Below, in pieces: positions 33,288 to 41,514 of a stretch of DNA of 64,000 nucleotides. The stretch covers positions 5,456,001 to 5,520,000 of the forward strand of contig CP021237.1 in assembly GCA_002151545.1 (NCBI GenBank). Reading direction: 5' to 3'. The stretch's first letter is position 1. The number at the start of each line of letters is the position of its first letter. The notes beneath the pieces are model-generated. The model worked only from the letters and a program-made list of their open reading frames with translations, made no database searches and had not been told where the DNA came from. The translations under genes and the position numbers were made by a program. Source of the DNA: Sphingobacteriaceae bacterium GW460-11-11-14-LB5. Its GTDB lineage: Bacteria > Bacteroidota > Bacteroidia > Sphingobacteriales > Sphingobacteriaceae.

Positions 33288-34877
33288 ATGAAAAAGATAT
33301 TCCTTTCTATTTACTTGCTCCTTTTTGCTTTCGGAGCAAATGCTCAGAAAAATAAATATTTGGTTGATGAGTATGGTAATCCAATGCACTATTCGATTGC
33401 GGTAAGATATTCAAAATACAACATATTTCTTGTGGTGGATAGTGGCACGAAGAAAGTTACTCCATTTGAATACTTAAATGGTTCTCATTTAGGAAATATC
33501 GTCTTGTTGCAAAAGGCGAAATCAATCGAGCTTGAAAGCCGGATACAAAAAGATAGCCTGAAATTCTATCGATATTCCATTATCGAAAACGACTCAATAA
33601 TTCTTAAAAAGAATGCAATTCCGGAAAGGATAAAATATAAGTGGGGTAGTGGAAGCATACTCCCTAATTATGTTGCAGCAGATTTAGGTGCATTTAATGT
33701 AGTAGATAAGAAACTAGAAATTAAGATTTTCAGAATTAATAATGAAAAAAATACCACTTCGGTAATCATCTATAATAAACCTCTTTTAGCACCAAGTTCA
33801 TTGTCCTTTAATATATTGGGTACAAATTCTACAAAGAATGTAAAAAATAATACGAATTTAATAGTTGATGAAAAAGTGAAGGGCTTGAGGATCGCTATGA
33901 AAAATACAGATATCAATGTTTTGTATGCTATAATTGTTGAGAATATTGATGCTCATTCGACGACCATGTTAGAGCCAAGATGGAAACCAATTAAAACTGG
34001 AGGTATCGTAATTGGAGATATTGATGTTTCAGAATTTACCAAACCTGGCAAGTACAAGATTTCAATATATCCGAAGACTCATCCATATGCTTATTGGAAA
34101 GATAATACATTGACTAAAGATTTTCTATTTACGGTAGAAAAGCCAAAGGAAAAATTTTTTACTGCGAAAGAGTTGCTCTCGAGTGTTATAGTGGGAGGCC
34201 TTTGTGGTCTCATATCGGTTTTGATCCTTAATAACCGCAAAAAAAAGGCTGCTAAGATACTTACTCAGAAATCTCAGGAAAAAGAAATTGCCAGACTTCA
34301 ATTAGAATCTGTGCGCTCGCAGTTAAACCCACATTTTTTATTCAATGCTTTAGCAGGTATCCAAACACTAATGAATAAAAATGAAATAGACAATGCCAAC
34401 CGCTACCTTGTTAAATTTGCCCGCTTAACCAGAAATGTCTTAGACCATAAAGATCTCATTAGCTTAACGTCAGAGAAAACCCTATTGGATGATTATTTAC
34501 AGATGGAACAACTGCGCTTTGGTTTCCAGTACCAGATCACCGCTTCAGCTGATTTAGATGTGGAGAATATAGAAATACCAGCCATGCTTTTACAACCCTT
34601 TGTAGAAAATGCGGTGAAACATGGAATAGCGGAGAAAGGTAGTGAGGGTAAGGTCGAAATCAGTTTTACCGCGCAGTTAACCGATCTGATTTTAAGCATT
34701 AAAGATAACGGAATCGGTTTTGATGTGAACAAAGATTATACAGGCCTGGGTTTGGCGCTTAGCAAAAACAGAATATCTTTACTTAATTCTATTTACAAGG
34801 AGACGCCTTTTTTACTGGATATGAAAGCAGATAAGGACGGAACGATAATTAAAATTACACTAAGCCACTGGTTATAA
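33288..34877 (+). CDS. LytS/YehU-type sensor histidine kinase
   Basis: A 529-residue kinase. A signal peptide (residues 1-19, ending NAQ) leads to a periplasmic domain of about 275 residues with no recognised fold; a single membrane segment at about 295-315 is followed by a coiled coil and the His_kinase domain with His349 in LNPHFLFNAL. The ATPase motifs are PFVENAVKHG and DNGIGF...GLGLALSKNR. One base separates it from the LytTR response regulator gene, so they form a two-component pair. The sensory domain suggests detection of an extracellular or envelope signal. Confidence 0.93.
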   Translation: MKKIFLSIYLLLFAFGANAQKNKYLVDEYGNPMHYSIAVRYSKYNIFLVVDSGTKKVTPFEYLNGSHLGNIVLLQKAKSIELESRIQKDSLKFYRYSIIENDSIILKKNAIPERIKYKWGSGSILPNYVAADLGAFNVVDKKLEIKIFRINNEKNTTSVIIYNKPLLAPSSLSFNILGTNSTKNVKNNTNLIVDEKVKGLRIAMKNTDINVLYAIIVENIDAHSTTMLEPRWKPIKTGGIVIGDIDVSEFTKPGKYKISIYPKTHPYAYWKDNTLTKDFLFTVEKPKEKFFTAKELLSSVIVGGLCGLISVLILNNRKKKAAKILTQKSQEKEIARLQLESVRSQLNPHFLFNALAGIQTLMNKNEIDNANRYLVKFARLTRNVLDHKDLISLTSEKTLLDDYLQMEQLRFGFQYQITASADLDVENIEIPAMLLQPFVENAVKHGIAEKGSEGKVEISFTAQLTDLILSIKDNGIGFDVNKDYTGLGLALSKNRISLLNSIYKETPFLLDMKADKDGTIIKITLSHWL

Positions 34878-34878
34878 G

Positions 34879-35622
34879 ATGCGGGCAATTTTAGTAGATG
34901 ATGAAACGGCCAATTTAGAAAATCTAAAGATTTTATTGGCTAAACATTGCCCGAATATTAAGGTAGTAGCCATTGCCAGTACGATTGATGATGCCTTTAG
35001 TGAGGTTAATTTACACCATCCCGATTTACTTTTTCTGGATATCCAGATGGGTAAAACCACTGGTTTCGATTTATTAAACCGGCTTACAGCAAAAACTTTT
35101 GAAGTGGTTTTTGTAACTGCCTACGATAATTATGGAATTCAGGCCGTAAAATTTGCGGCCCTGGATTACCTGCTTAAACCCGTAGATCCTGATGAACTAA
35201 AAGCCGCTGTTGAAAAAGCCGAAATCAGGACCAAAAGCAAAATACATAGCGAGCAGCTCAACTTTTTGTTGAGTCAGATTAAAAAGAAGGAGCCAGGTGT
35301 TCCGAAAATTGCCTTGCCCCAGCAGCACGAAATCCGTTATGTTTCAGTTGATGACATTGTACGCTGTGTAGCCGATAACACCTATACCTTTTTCTTTTTA
35401 GCTAATGGCGATAGAATCCTGATTTCGAAACCGCTGAAAGAATATTCAGATCTGCTTAAACCGCACGGTTTTGTGCGGGCACATCAAAGCCACCTGGTTA
35501 ACCCGCGTTTTGTTAAAAGCTGGTTGAAGGAAGATGGTGGAACCTTGTTAATGGATAGTGGTGATAAAATCCCGGTAAGTAAACCGAACAGGGAAATGGT
35601 AAAAGAAATGTTGGGAAAGTAA
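34879..35622 (+). CDS. LytTR-family response regulator
   Basis: A 247-residue regulator. The receiver domain (1-120) has the acidic pocket Asp7-Asp8 and phosphoacceptor Asp54 (LLFLDIQMG), and the KPVDPDE segment. The LytTR DNA-binding domain (about 145-245) begins KIALPQQHEIRYVSVDDI. It is the partner of the kinase one base upstream. The last third of the gene is almost identical in DNA to that of the membrane-tethered LytTR gene at 35947, implying shared DNA targets and recent duplication or gene conversion. Confidence 0.95.
   Translation: MRAILVDDETANLENLKILLAKHCPNIKVVAIASTIDDAFSEVNLHHPDLLFLDIQMGKTTGFDLLNRLTAKTFEVVFVTAYDNYGIQAVKFAALDYLLKPVDPDELKAAVEKAEIRTKSKIHSEQLNFLLSQIKKKEPGVPKIALPQQHEIRYVSVDDIVRCVADNTYTFFFLANGDRILISKPLKEYSDLLKPHGFVRAHQSHLVNPRFVKSWLKEDGGTLLMDSGDKIPVSKPNREMVKEMLGK
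35467..35534 (+). repeat. 68-bp exact duplicate within LytTR genes, copy 1
   Basis: Bases 35467-35534 are identical to 36412-36479 (offset 945), encoding the LytTR stretch FVRAHQSHLVNPRFVKSWLK. Flanks on both sides stay similar but with scattered, mostly third-position changes. Confidence 0.85.
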
Positions 35623-35756
35623 TCGGCATGATAACAGTTCTTGTAAAATTCTAAAAGTCTGGCCGTCGATTCTCAGGGTAAGCCAGCAGATTCTCATTGT
35701 TGATTTTTAGATGTATGCCAGGGAAGTACTTTCGCTAAACATTTAAATCAATCAAC

Positions 35757-35957
35757 ATGAAACAGTTATTATTTTTATTCTTCTTTATCATTTCCTTAGG
35801 CTTACAGGTGGCGCACGCAGAATTTTTGAATCTTGGTGTGGCAGAGATAATAATACTTTTGGTCGTTGGCTTTTTTACTTTGACCTTTCTTATAGGTTTT
35901 ATTTTTTTATGTTTATACTTAATTAAACGTATTAAACCTGCCAAAAATGAGAAATAA
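35757..35957 (+). CDS. Small membrane protein, paralogue of the next gene's N-terminus
   Basis: A 66-residue protein: signal-peptide-like start (KQLLFLFFFIISLGLQVAHA, predicted cleavage after Ala21), then EFLNLGVAEIIILLVVGF leading into a long hydrophobic segment (about 28-55) and a Lys/Arg-rich cytoplasmic tail. It closely parallels residues 1-60 of the following LytTR protein (FLN-G-AEII-LLV pattern), and its stop overlaps that start by 11 bases. It may form a complex with it or regulate its membrane partner. Family not recognised. Confidence 0.72.
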   Translation: MKQLLFLFFFIISLGLQVAHAEFLNLGVAEIIILLVVGFFTLTFLIGFIFLCLYLIKRIKPAKNEK

Positions 35958-36567
35958 GATAGTCTTCGGATTGGTTTTCATCCTTGCTTATGGTATTCAG
36001 ATTGCCTATGCCGATTTTCTGAATATGGGGAGTGCAGAGATAATCATGCTTTTGGTAGCAGGCCTTGTATTTTTTGGATTTTTTGGTGGCATTTTTATGC
36101 TGATTTATTTTTTGATCAAAAGAAACAAGAATACGCCATCAAACCTGGCTCCGAATACGGTAGCCATAAATTTTGCCCCTCCGCTTGCCTATCAAAACCC
36201 TACAATTCAGGAAAAAGCCGATAAAAATGAAACGGCAAAAGTAAATACCAGAATTGCTTTGCCTCAACAGAACGAAATCAGATATGTGAATACTGAAGAA
36301 ATCATCAGGTGTGAAGCAGATAACAACTATACCAATTTTTTCTTTAGTGATGGGGACCAATTGTTAATTTCAAAATCGTTAAAAGAATATGCAGACCTGC
36401 TCAAACCTCATGGTTTTGTGCGGGCACATCAAAGCCACCTGGTTAACCCGCGTTTTGTTAAAAGCTGGTTGAAGGAAGACGGCGGAACCTTATTAATGGA
36501 TAGTGGCGATAAAATCCCGGTAAGTAAACCCAATAGAGAATTGGTAAAAGAGATGTTGGGAAAGTAG
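35947..36567 (+). CDS. Membrane-tethered LytTR DNA-binding protein
   Basis: A 206-residue one-component-like regulator. Residues 1-22 resemble a signal peptide (ending AYA), residues 27-57 form a membrane segment, residues 60-100 are a flexible Asn/Pro/Ala-rich linker, and 102-203 are a full LytTR domain (RIALPQQNEIRYVNTEEI...HQSHLVNPRF). There is no receiver domain, so control cannot be by Asp phosphorylation; the membrane part presumably senses or tethers. The LytTR DNA includes a 68-bp exact match to the response regulator gene upstream. The gene is translationally coupled to the small membrane paralogue. Confidence 0.85.
   Translation: MRNKIVFGLVFILAYGIQIAYADFLNMGSAEIIMLLVAGLVFFGFFGGIFMLIYFLIKRNKNTPSNLAPNTVAINFAPPLAYQNPTIQEKADKNETAKVNTRIALPQQNEIRYVNTEEIIRCEADNNYTNFFFSDGDQLLISKSLKEYADLLKPHGFVRAHQSHLVNPRFVKSWLKEDGGTLLMDSGDKIPVSKPNRELVKEMLGK
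36412..36479 (+). repeat. 68-bp exact duplicate within LytTR genes, copy 2
   Basis: Identical to 35467-35534 in the response regulator gene. Confidence 0.85.
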
Positions 36568-36580
36568 TTTTTTCTTTGAT

Positions 36581-36659
36581 CGTCATTTCGAGGCGGCTTT
36601 TTCAGCCGACAGCCTGTCCGTATTTTCGAGGAAGCTGTCGTTCCTTCTCGCAATGACGA
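36581..36659. repeat. Intergenic palindrome, GTCATTTCGAG type, long form
   Basis: CGTCATTTCGAG at the left pairs with CTCGCAATGACG at the right; inside, GACAGCCTGTCC and GAAGCTGTCGTTCC add further inverted segments. It lies between a regulator gene and hisS and may serve as a terminator-like structure. Confidence 0.65.
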
Positions 36660-36687
36660 AATTTTATTTTTAAACACTACATTTTTG

Positions 36688-36695
36688 TACTTTTG
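36688..36695 (+). promoter_or_regulatory. -7 element of hisS
   Basis: TACTTTTG fits TAnnTTTG and ends only 5 bases before the ATG, predicting a leaderless or nearly leaderless mRNA. Confidence 0.5.
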
Positions 36696-36700
36696 CGGTT

Positions 36701-38092
36701 ATGTCAGTTATTAAACCCTCATTAGCAAAAGGTACCCGCGATTTTTCTCCGGTTGAAATGGTAAAACGCAACTTTATTTACGATACCATTAAAACGGTTT
36801 TCAGAAAATACGGTTACGCAGAAATCCAAACGCCAAGTTTCGAAAACCTTTCTACTTTGACAGGAAAGTATGGCGATGAAGGTGATAAACTGATTTTTAA
36901 AATTTTAAATAGCGGCGAGTTTCTTAAAGATCCTAAAAAGAAATCCTTCGATTTTGCTGATGAGGACAATAGTAATAAACTAATCCCTTTGATCTCTGAA
37001 AAAGCCCTGCGTTACGATTTAACGGTGCCTTTTGCACGTTACGTAGTCATGCACCAGCACGAAATTACCTTGCCATTTAAACGTTTTCAGGTGCAGCCGG
37101 TTTGGCGTGCAGATCGTCCACAAAAAGGCAGATACCGTGAGTTTTACCAGTGTGATGTGGATGTGGTAGGTTCGGAAAGTTTATTGAACGAAGCCGAATT
37201 TATTTTAATCTACAATGAGGCTTTAAGCAAACTGGGTTTAAAGGATTTCAGTATAAAAATCAACAACCGGAAAATCCTGTCAGGTATTGCCGAAATTATT
37301 GGTAAACCTGATTTAATTATCGATATGACCGTAGCCATCGATAAACTGGATAAAATCGGTTTAGATGGGGTAAGTAAAGAATTGTTGGAACGTGGTTTTA
37401 CAGAAGCGGATTTAGAAAAACTTCGCCCGGTAATTTTACTGGAAGGCAGCAATGAGGAAAAACTGCGCAGCCTGAAAGCAGTTTTAGCACAGTCAGAAAC
37501 AGGTTTAAAAGGCATTACCGAAATAGAACAGGTTTTTGAATATGTAGAAAGCCTGATCGCTTATGGTTTACCGTTAACGGCTAAATTAGAGTTAGACATT
37601 ACTTTAGCGCGTGGACTAAATTATTATACCGGCTGCATTTTCGAAGTTAAAACCAACGAAGTGGCCATGGGCAGCATTGGTGGGGGTGGCCGTTACGATG
37701 ATTTGACCGGTATGTTTGGCTTGAAGGATTTAACTGGTGTGGGTGTTTCTTTCGGTGCCGACCGCATTTACGATGTACTGGAAGAATTAAACCTTTTCCC
37801 AGCCTCTGCCGAAGTGGGCACAAAAGTGTTGATCAGCAATTTCGATGCAGTAGCTGAAAAATATGCCTTGCCTATTGTTCAGCAGTTTAGAAATGCAGGT
37901 ATTTCAGCCGAACTGTATCCAAGTTCAGCCAAGCTAAAGAAACAAATGGCTTATGCTGATGCCAAGAATATCCCTTATGTTATTTTAATCGGTGGCGATG
38001 AAATTGCCAGCGGCGAACTTACATTAAAAGATATGCAAAGCGGCGAGCAGAAAAAACTGACTGTTTTAGGTATTCTGGAATTGTTGAAATAG
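36701..38092 (+). CDS. hisS: Histidyl-tRNA synthetase
   Basis: A 463-residue class II synthetase charging tRNA-His. Visible: the N-terminal KGTRDFSP, motif 2 region RPQKGRYREFYQCDVDVVG, the histidine-specific LARGLNYYTGCIFEV, motif 3 around GGGGRYDDL...GVGVSFGADR, and the C-terminal anticodon-binding domain (about 370-463). Length is a little above the bacterial norm of 420-430, partly from an insertion near residues 75-100 that is usual in Bacteroidota. Confidence 0.96.
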   Translation: MSVIKPSLAKGTRDFSPVEMVKRNFIYDTIKTVFRKYGYAEIQTPSFENLSTLTGKYGDEGDKLIFKILNSGEFLKDPKKKSFDFADEDNSNKLIPLISEKALRYDLTVPFARYVVMHQHEITLPFKRFQVQPVWRADRPQKGRYREFYQCDVDVVGSESLLNEAEFILIYNEALSKLGLKDFSIKINNRKILSGIAEIIGKPDLIIDMTVAIDKLDKIGLDGVSKELLERGFTEADLEKLRPVILLEGSNEEKLRSLKAVLAQSETGLKGITEIEQVFEYVESLIAYGLPLTAKLELDITLARGLNYYTGCIFEVKTNEVAMGSIGGGGRYDDLTGMFGLKDLTGVGVSFGADRIYDVLEELNLFPASAEVGTKVLISNFDAVAEKYALPIVQQFRNAGISAELYPSSAKLKKQMAYADAKNIPYVILIGGDEIASGELTLKDMQSGEQKKLTVLGILELLK

Positions 38093-38158
38093 AAGTTTAA
38101 TTAACCACCGAGATCACCGGTTTTCACAGAACACATAGAGGCGGGAGATGCGGTCGTC

Positions 38159-38179
38159 ATCCTGAACTTGTTTCAGGAT
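38159..38179. terminator. Hairpin between convergent hisS and methyltransferase
   Basis: ATCCTGAA-CTTGT-TTCAGGAT is a perfect 8-bp stem. The same motif (CCCTGAA...TTCAGGG) occurs at 28423-28441 and, with a long insert, at 46396-46473, so it is a recurrent intergenic palindrome that may also help end transcription. Confidence 0.5.
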
Positions 38180-38194
38180 CTATTTGGCTTAAAC

Positions 38195-38926
38195 CTACCG
38201 TCCAATTCGCAATAAAACCGGAAAATGAACATTTTTCTCTGCGTCATCACCCCAGGCTTCTTTTAGTTCGGTAAACATGTACTCAAGCGGATTGCGCTCA
38301 TTGACCTTTTTATAATGCTGCAAAGAAGACCAGGTATTTAAATAGCCAATCAACTGGTTAAAATTCCAGGTGCTTTTAATCTGAAAATGAGGCGCAGTAA
38401 TTTCTTCGAAAGGGAAAGGAATGGTTTTATAACCTTCTTCAATGTAACGGCGTTCACTGTCCCAATATTTACCCAGAATATCTTCGTAAAGTTTATGCAC
38501 AGCCTTATCTACCTTTTTATCGATAAACATGAGGCCATAACCAATCACTGCGAAAAGTCCATCTGGTTTCAGTGTTCTTTTAACCTCGGCATAAAATGCT
38601 TCGAAGTTAAACCAATGGATAGCCTGTGCTACCGTAATTAAATCAAAACTATCATTACCAACCGAGCTTTGTTCTGCGGGTTCAACTTTGTAGGTGATAT
38701 TCGGTAACTGTAAGGCATTTTTTAGTTGGTTCTCGCTGATATCTGTCGCATAAACCGCATTAAAATGCTGGGCCAATACGCGTGCAACTTGTCCGTTCCC
38801 TGTAGCGCAATCCCATGCTGTTTCTTTGTTTTTTATCAGTGAAAACAGATAATCGTATAATTCCTGCGGATAAGTTGGTCTGTAGATAGCGTAGTCGGCA
38901 GATTGGGTAGAAAAGTTATCTTTCAT
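38195..38926 (-). CDS. Class I SAM-dependent methyltransferase
   Basis: A 243-residue protein. The ATG at 38926 (MKDNFSTQSADYAIYRPTYP) matches the family start; an upstream ATG at 38971 adds an unrelated tail. SAM-binding motif I is WDCATGNGQVARVLA, followed by ATDISENQL (motif post-I), and a DLITVAQAIHWFNFE segment typical of the Methyltransf_11 group related to trans-aconitate methyltransferases. The substrate is unknown. It is divergent from the transporter gene at 39084. Confidence 0.88.
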   Translation of the reverse strand: MKDNFSTQSADYAIYRPTYPQELYDYLFSLIKNKETAWDCATGNGQVARVLAQHFNAVYATDISENQLKNALQLPNITYKVEPAEQSSVGNDSFDLITVAQAIHWFNFEAFYAEVKRTLKPDGLFAVIGYGLMFIDKKVDKAVHKLYEDILGKYWDSERRYIEEGYKTIPFPFEEITAPHFQIKSTWNFNQLIGYLNTWSSLQHYKKVNERNPLEYMFTELKEAWGDDAEKNVHFPVLLRIGR

Positions 38927-39007
38927 TTTATTAATGATTGAGTGCTGAATGAGAGCAGGAGCGAATGCCATCAGAATAACGCTGCGCTTTCTTTATAAAA
39001 TTATTAT

Positions 39008-39015
39008 ATTTTTGA
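39008..39015 (+). promoter_or_regulatory. -7 element of the MHS transporter gene
   Basis: TATTTTTG fits TAnnTTTG and predicts a leader of about 60 bases. The leader contains repeated CATTCACTC / CATCACTC phrases. Confidence 0.4.
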
Positions 39016-39083
39016 TTAACAAAGGTGTTAACGTTAAGTTTCATTCACTCATTCAAAATCCACTCCATCACTCATTCTCTATT

Positions 39084-40382
39084 ATGGAAAAAACAATACA
39101 TCAGAACGAAATTAAGGATGTAGAATATCGGTTAAAATCTATTTTTGGTGGTTCGGTTGGTAATCTTGTGGAGTGGTACGATTGGTACACATATTCTGCT
39201 TTTGCGCTTTATTTTTCTCCTGCTTTTTTCCCGAATAGTAATCCCACTGCACAGCTATTAGATACTGCAGGCATTTTTGCAGTAGGCTTTTTAATGCGCC
39301 CTATTGGTGGCTGGCTGTTTGGCAGCATTGCCGATAAACTAGGGCGGAAACGTTCGATGACACTTTCTGTACTCATCATGGCGATAGGATCATTAATTAT
39401 CGGATTAACGCCCGGTTACAAACAGATTGGCATAGCAGCTCCCTTATTACTAATTTTTGCAAGGCTAATCCAGGGCTTGAGTACTGGCGGCGAATATGGA
39501 ACTTCTGCCACTTACCTCAGCGAAATGGCCACTAAAAAACACCGTGGATTTTATTCAAGCTTTCAATATGTAACCTTAATCGGCGGGCAGCTACTGGCGC
39601 TGGGCATTCAATTAATCTTACAAAACTGGTTGCTTACACCTGCTGAACTGCACGAATGGGGCTGGCGGATCCCATTTTTTATCGGCGCCATACTTTCTTT
39701 CATTGCTTTGTACCTGCGCAGGCATATCGACGAAACCTCGGCTTTTAAAAGCAAAAACACGGCAGACAAAAAAGGTGGCATTGCGGTACTGATGAAATAT
39801 CCAAAGGAAGTTTTTACCGTAGTCGGCTTAACCTTGGGTGGAACAATTGCCTTTTATACATTTAGTACTTATATGCAGAAATTTCTGGTCAATACGGTAC
39901 ACCTCAGTAAAGAAACCTCCACAACTTTATCCTTCATCTCGTTATTGGTTTTTGTCGTTCTGCAGCCTTTGTTTGGCCTGTTGTCTGATAAAATCGGGCG
40001 TAAACCTTTATTAATCGGCTTTGGTGTGCTGGGTACTTTGTGTACCTATCCAATTTTAACCGGCTTAGCTGGAGAAAGCAATACGACGATCATATTCTTG
40101 CTGATGATTGGCGCCTTGATTATTGTGAGCGGTTATACGAGCATTAATGCGGTAGTAAAGGCAGAACTGTTCCCTGCCGAAATCAGGGCTTTGGGCGTAG
40201 GCTTACCTTATGCTTTAACTGTTGCCATTTTCGGTGGAACTGCAGAATATTTTGCATTATGGTTTAAAAATATCGGGCACGAAAATTATTTCTACTGGTA
40301 TGTAACCGGATGCATTTTAATCTCGCTGATTTTATATACCACCATGAAAGATACCAAACACCACTCTAAAATTGAGGATTAG
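39084..40382 (+). CDS. MHS-family MFS transporter (alpha-ketoglutarate permease-like)
   Basis: A 433-residue major facilitator of the metabolite:H+ symporter group. The true start is the ATG at 39084; the frame is open further upstream but that part has no family character. Hallmarks are GNLVEWYDWYTYSAFALYFSPAFFP, RPIGGWLFGSIADKLGRKRSM (the RP-G-G-DR-GR motif between helices 2 and 3), GLSTGGEYGTSATYLSE and FGLLSDKIGRKPLL. About 12 membrane helices. KgtP-like dicarboxylate uptake is the closest guess; proline/betaine-type substrates cannot be excluded. Confidence 0.9.
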   Translation: MEKTIHQNEIKDVEYRLKSIFGGSVGNLVEWYDWYTYSAFALYFSPAFFPNSNPTAQLLDTAGIFAVGFLMRPIGGWLFGSIADKLGRKRSMTLSVLIMAIGSLIIGLTPGYKQIGIAAPLLLIFARLIQGLSTGGEYGTSATYLSEMATKKHRGFYSSFQYVTLIGGQLLALGIQLILQNWLLTPAELHEWGWRIPFFIGAILSFIALYLRRHIDETSAFKSKNTADKKGGIAVLMKYPKEVFTVVGLTLGGTIAFYTFSTYMQKFLVNTVHLSKETSTTLSFISLLVFVVLQPLFGLLSDKIGRKPLLIGFGVLGTLCTYPILTGLAGESNTTIIFLLMIGALIIVSGYTSINAVVKAELFPAEIRALGVGLPYALTVAIFGGTAEYFALWFKNIGHENYFYWYVTGCILISLILYTTMKDTKHHSKIED

Positions 40383-40401
40383 ACTTTTTGTACCATCTGC
40401 C

Positions 40402-40799
40402 TTAAATAGTCCTCGTTTGTAACGAGGATTATCGAGATCTGCATTTGTAATGCGGATAAGAAAAAAATGGCGATAAAATCGCCCTTTCCCTCCATCCTCG
40501 TTGCAAACGAGGACGATATAATTTTGTATTACGCCATCTTCCGTGTCAATCCGTGTTTCCGTGGCAAAATGCTGCTGCTATAGGTGGAATAACCATGAAA
40601 TAGTCCCTTTAAATAGTCCTCGTTTGTAACGAGGATTATCGAGATCTGCATTTGTAATGCAGATAAGAAAAAAATGGCGATAAAATCGCCTTTCTCCTCC
40701 GTCCTCGTTGCAAACGATGATGATATGATCTTGTATTACGCCATCTTCCATGTTAATCCGTGTTTCCGTGGCAAAATACTGCTGCTATAAGTGGAATAA
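40402..40799. repeat. Tandem pair of ~191-bp repeats with three nested palindromes
   Basis: Copies at 40402-40592 and 40609-40799 are collinear without indels (offset 207) and differ at scattered positions. Each contains TCCTCGTTTGTAACGAGGA, then ATCTGCATTTGTAATGC(G/A)GAT, then TCCTCGTTGCAAACGA(G/T)GA, an inverted partner of the first. This layout resembles REP-like units mobilised by transposases. No ORF of interest is inside. Confidence 0.85.
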
Positions 40800-40915
40800 A
40801 CCCGACAGTAGCGAAAATCCTTTTTGTTGCTCCTTCGATAAAATCAGGAAAACAGGCACAAAAAGATTGTAGCGAATGGCGGGGCTAAAGGAACCGAAGG
40901 CACTAAGCCCTGCTT
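40798..40915 (+). repeat. Partial copy of the host intergenic repeat
   Basis: AAACCCGACAGTAGCG at 40798, then after a divergent insert GTAGCGAATGGCGGGGCT and GGAACCGAAGGCACTAAGCCCTGCTTTAC. This matches the right half of the element at 46085-46357 (reverse strand). From 40916 to 41012 I see only phrase-like AATCCGTG sequence. Confidence 0.65.
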
Positions 40916-41012
40916 TACTTATAATAAAAAAGCATTGTCATTCTGAGTTTTAATTTACGGCATAAATCAGTAACTCAATCCGTGCTTCAGTGGCAAAAAT
41001 CTTTGCGGGCGT

Positions 41013-41393
41013 TTACAAATAATTACTCACCTCAATTAAATTCATATCCGGATCGCGGAGATAAATTGAGCTAATTTTACCATTTGCACCACTACGCTCT
41101 ACAGGTCCTTCTTCAATTTCGATGCACTTTTCTTTAAGCTCCTGCATGACTTCGTTCAGCGGGAAATCGGTAATAAAACATAGATCGGCTGTTCCGGGCA
41201 TCGGTTTGAAAGCTTTTGGCTCAATCTCGCATCCATATTGGTGCAGGTTGATTTTCTGGTTTCCAAATTTCAAAGCCTTTCGGTTTTCGCCAAATTCAAT
41301 AATTTCCATTCCCAGGGCAAGGCTGTAAAACCTGCAGGTGCTTTCTAAATTGGCAACCGTTAATACAAGATGATCTAAGTTTTTAATGTCCAT
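41013..41393 (-). CDS. VOC-superfamily (glyoxalase-like) protein
   Basis: A 126-residue single-domain protein with two beta-alpha-beta-beta-beta modules: NLDHLVLTVANLESTCRFYSLALGMEI and the C-terminal ISSIYLRDPDMNLIEVSNY. Metal-ligand positions appear to be His6 of the first strand and the Glu of LIEVS, as in glyoxalase/dioxygenase relatives. The reaction cannot be inferred; this subgroup is often annotated as a virulence-protein or lyase type. It stands alone, divergent from rarA. Confidence 0.85.
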   Translation of the reverse strand: MDIKNLDHLVLTVANLESTCRFYSLALGMEIIEFGENRKALKFGNQKINLHQYGCEIEPKAFKPMPGTADLCFITDFPLNEVMQELKEKCIEIEEGPVERSGANGKISSIYLRDPDMNLIEVSNYL

Positions 41394-41514
41394 AATAATA
41401 AATTAGAACTAAAGCATTCGTCCTTTTGTTTTAGCTATAGGGAATTTATGCTTTCCATATTTGGTTAGTAAATTATCGACCAACAAAATACTCAATTTTT
41501 ATATATTTACCATT

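Noticed and set aside
40402..40799. CRISPR-like array
   Set aside because: Only two long units with internal palindromes, no short regular repeats or spacers, no cas genes.
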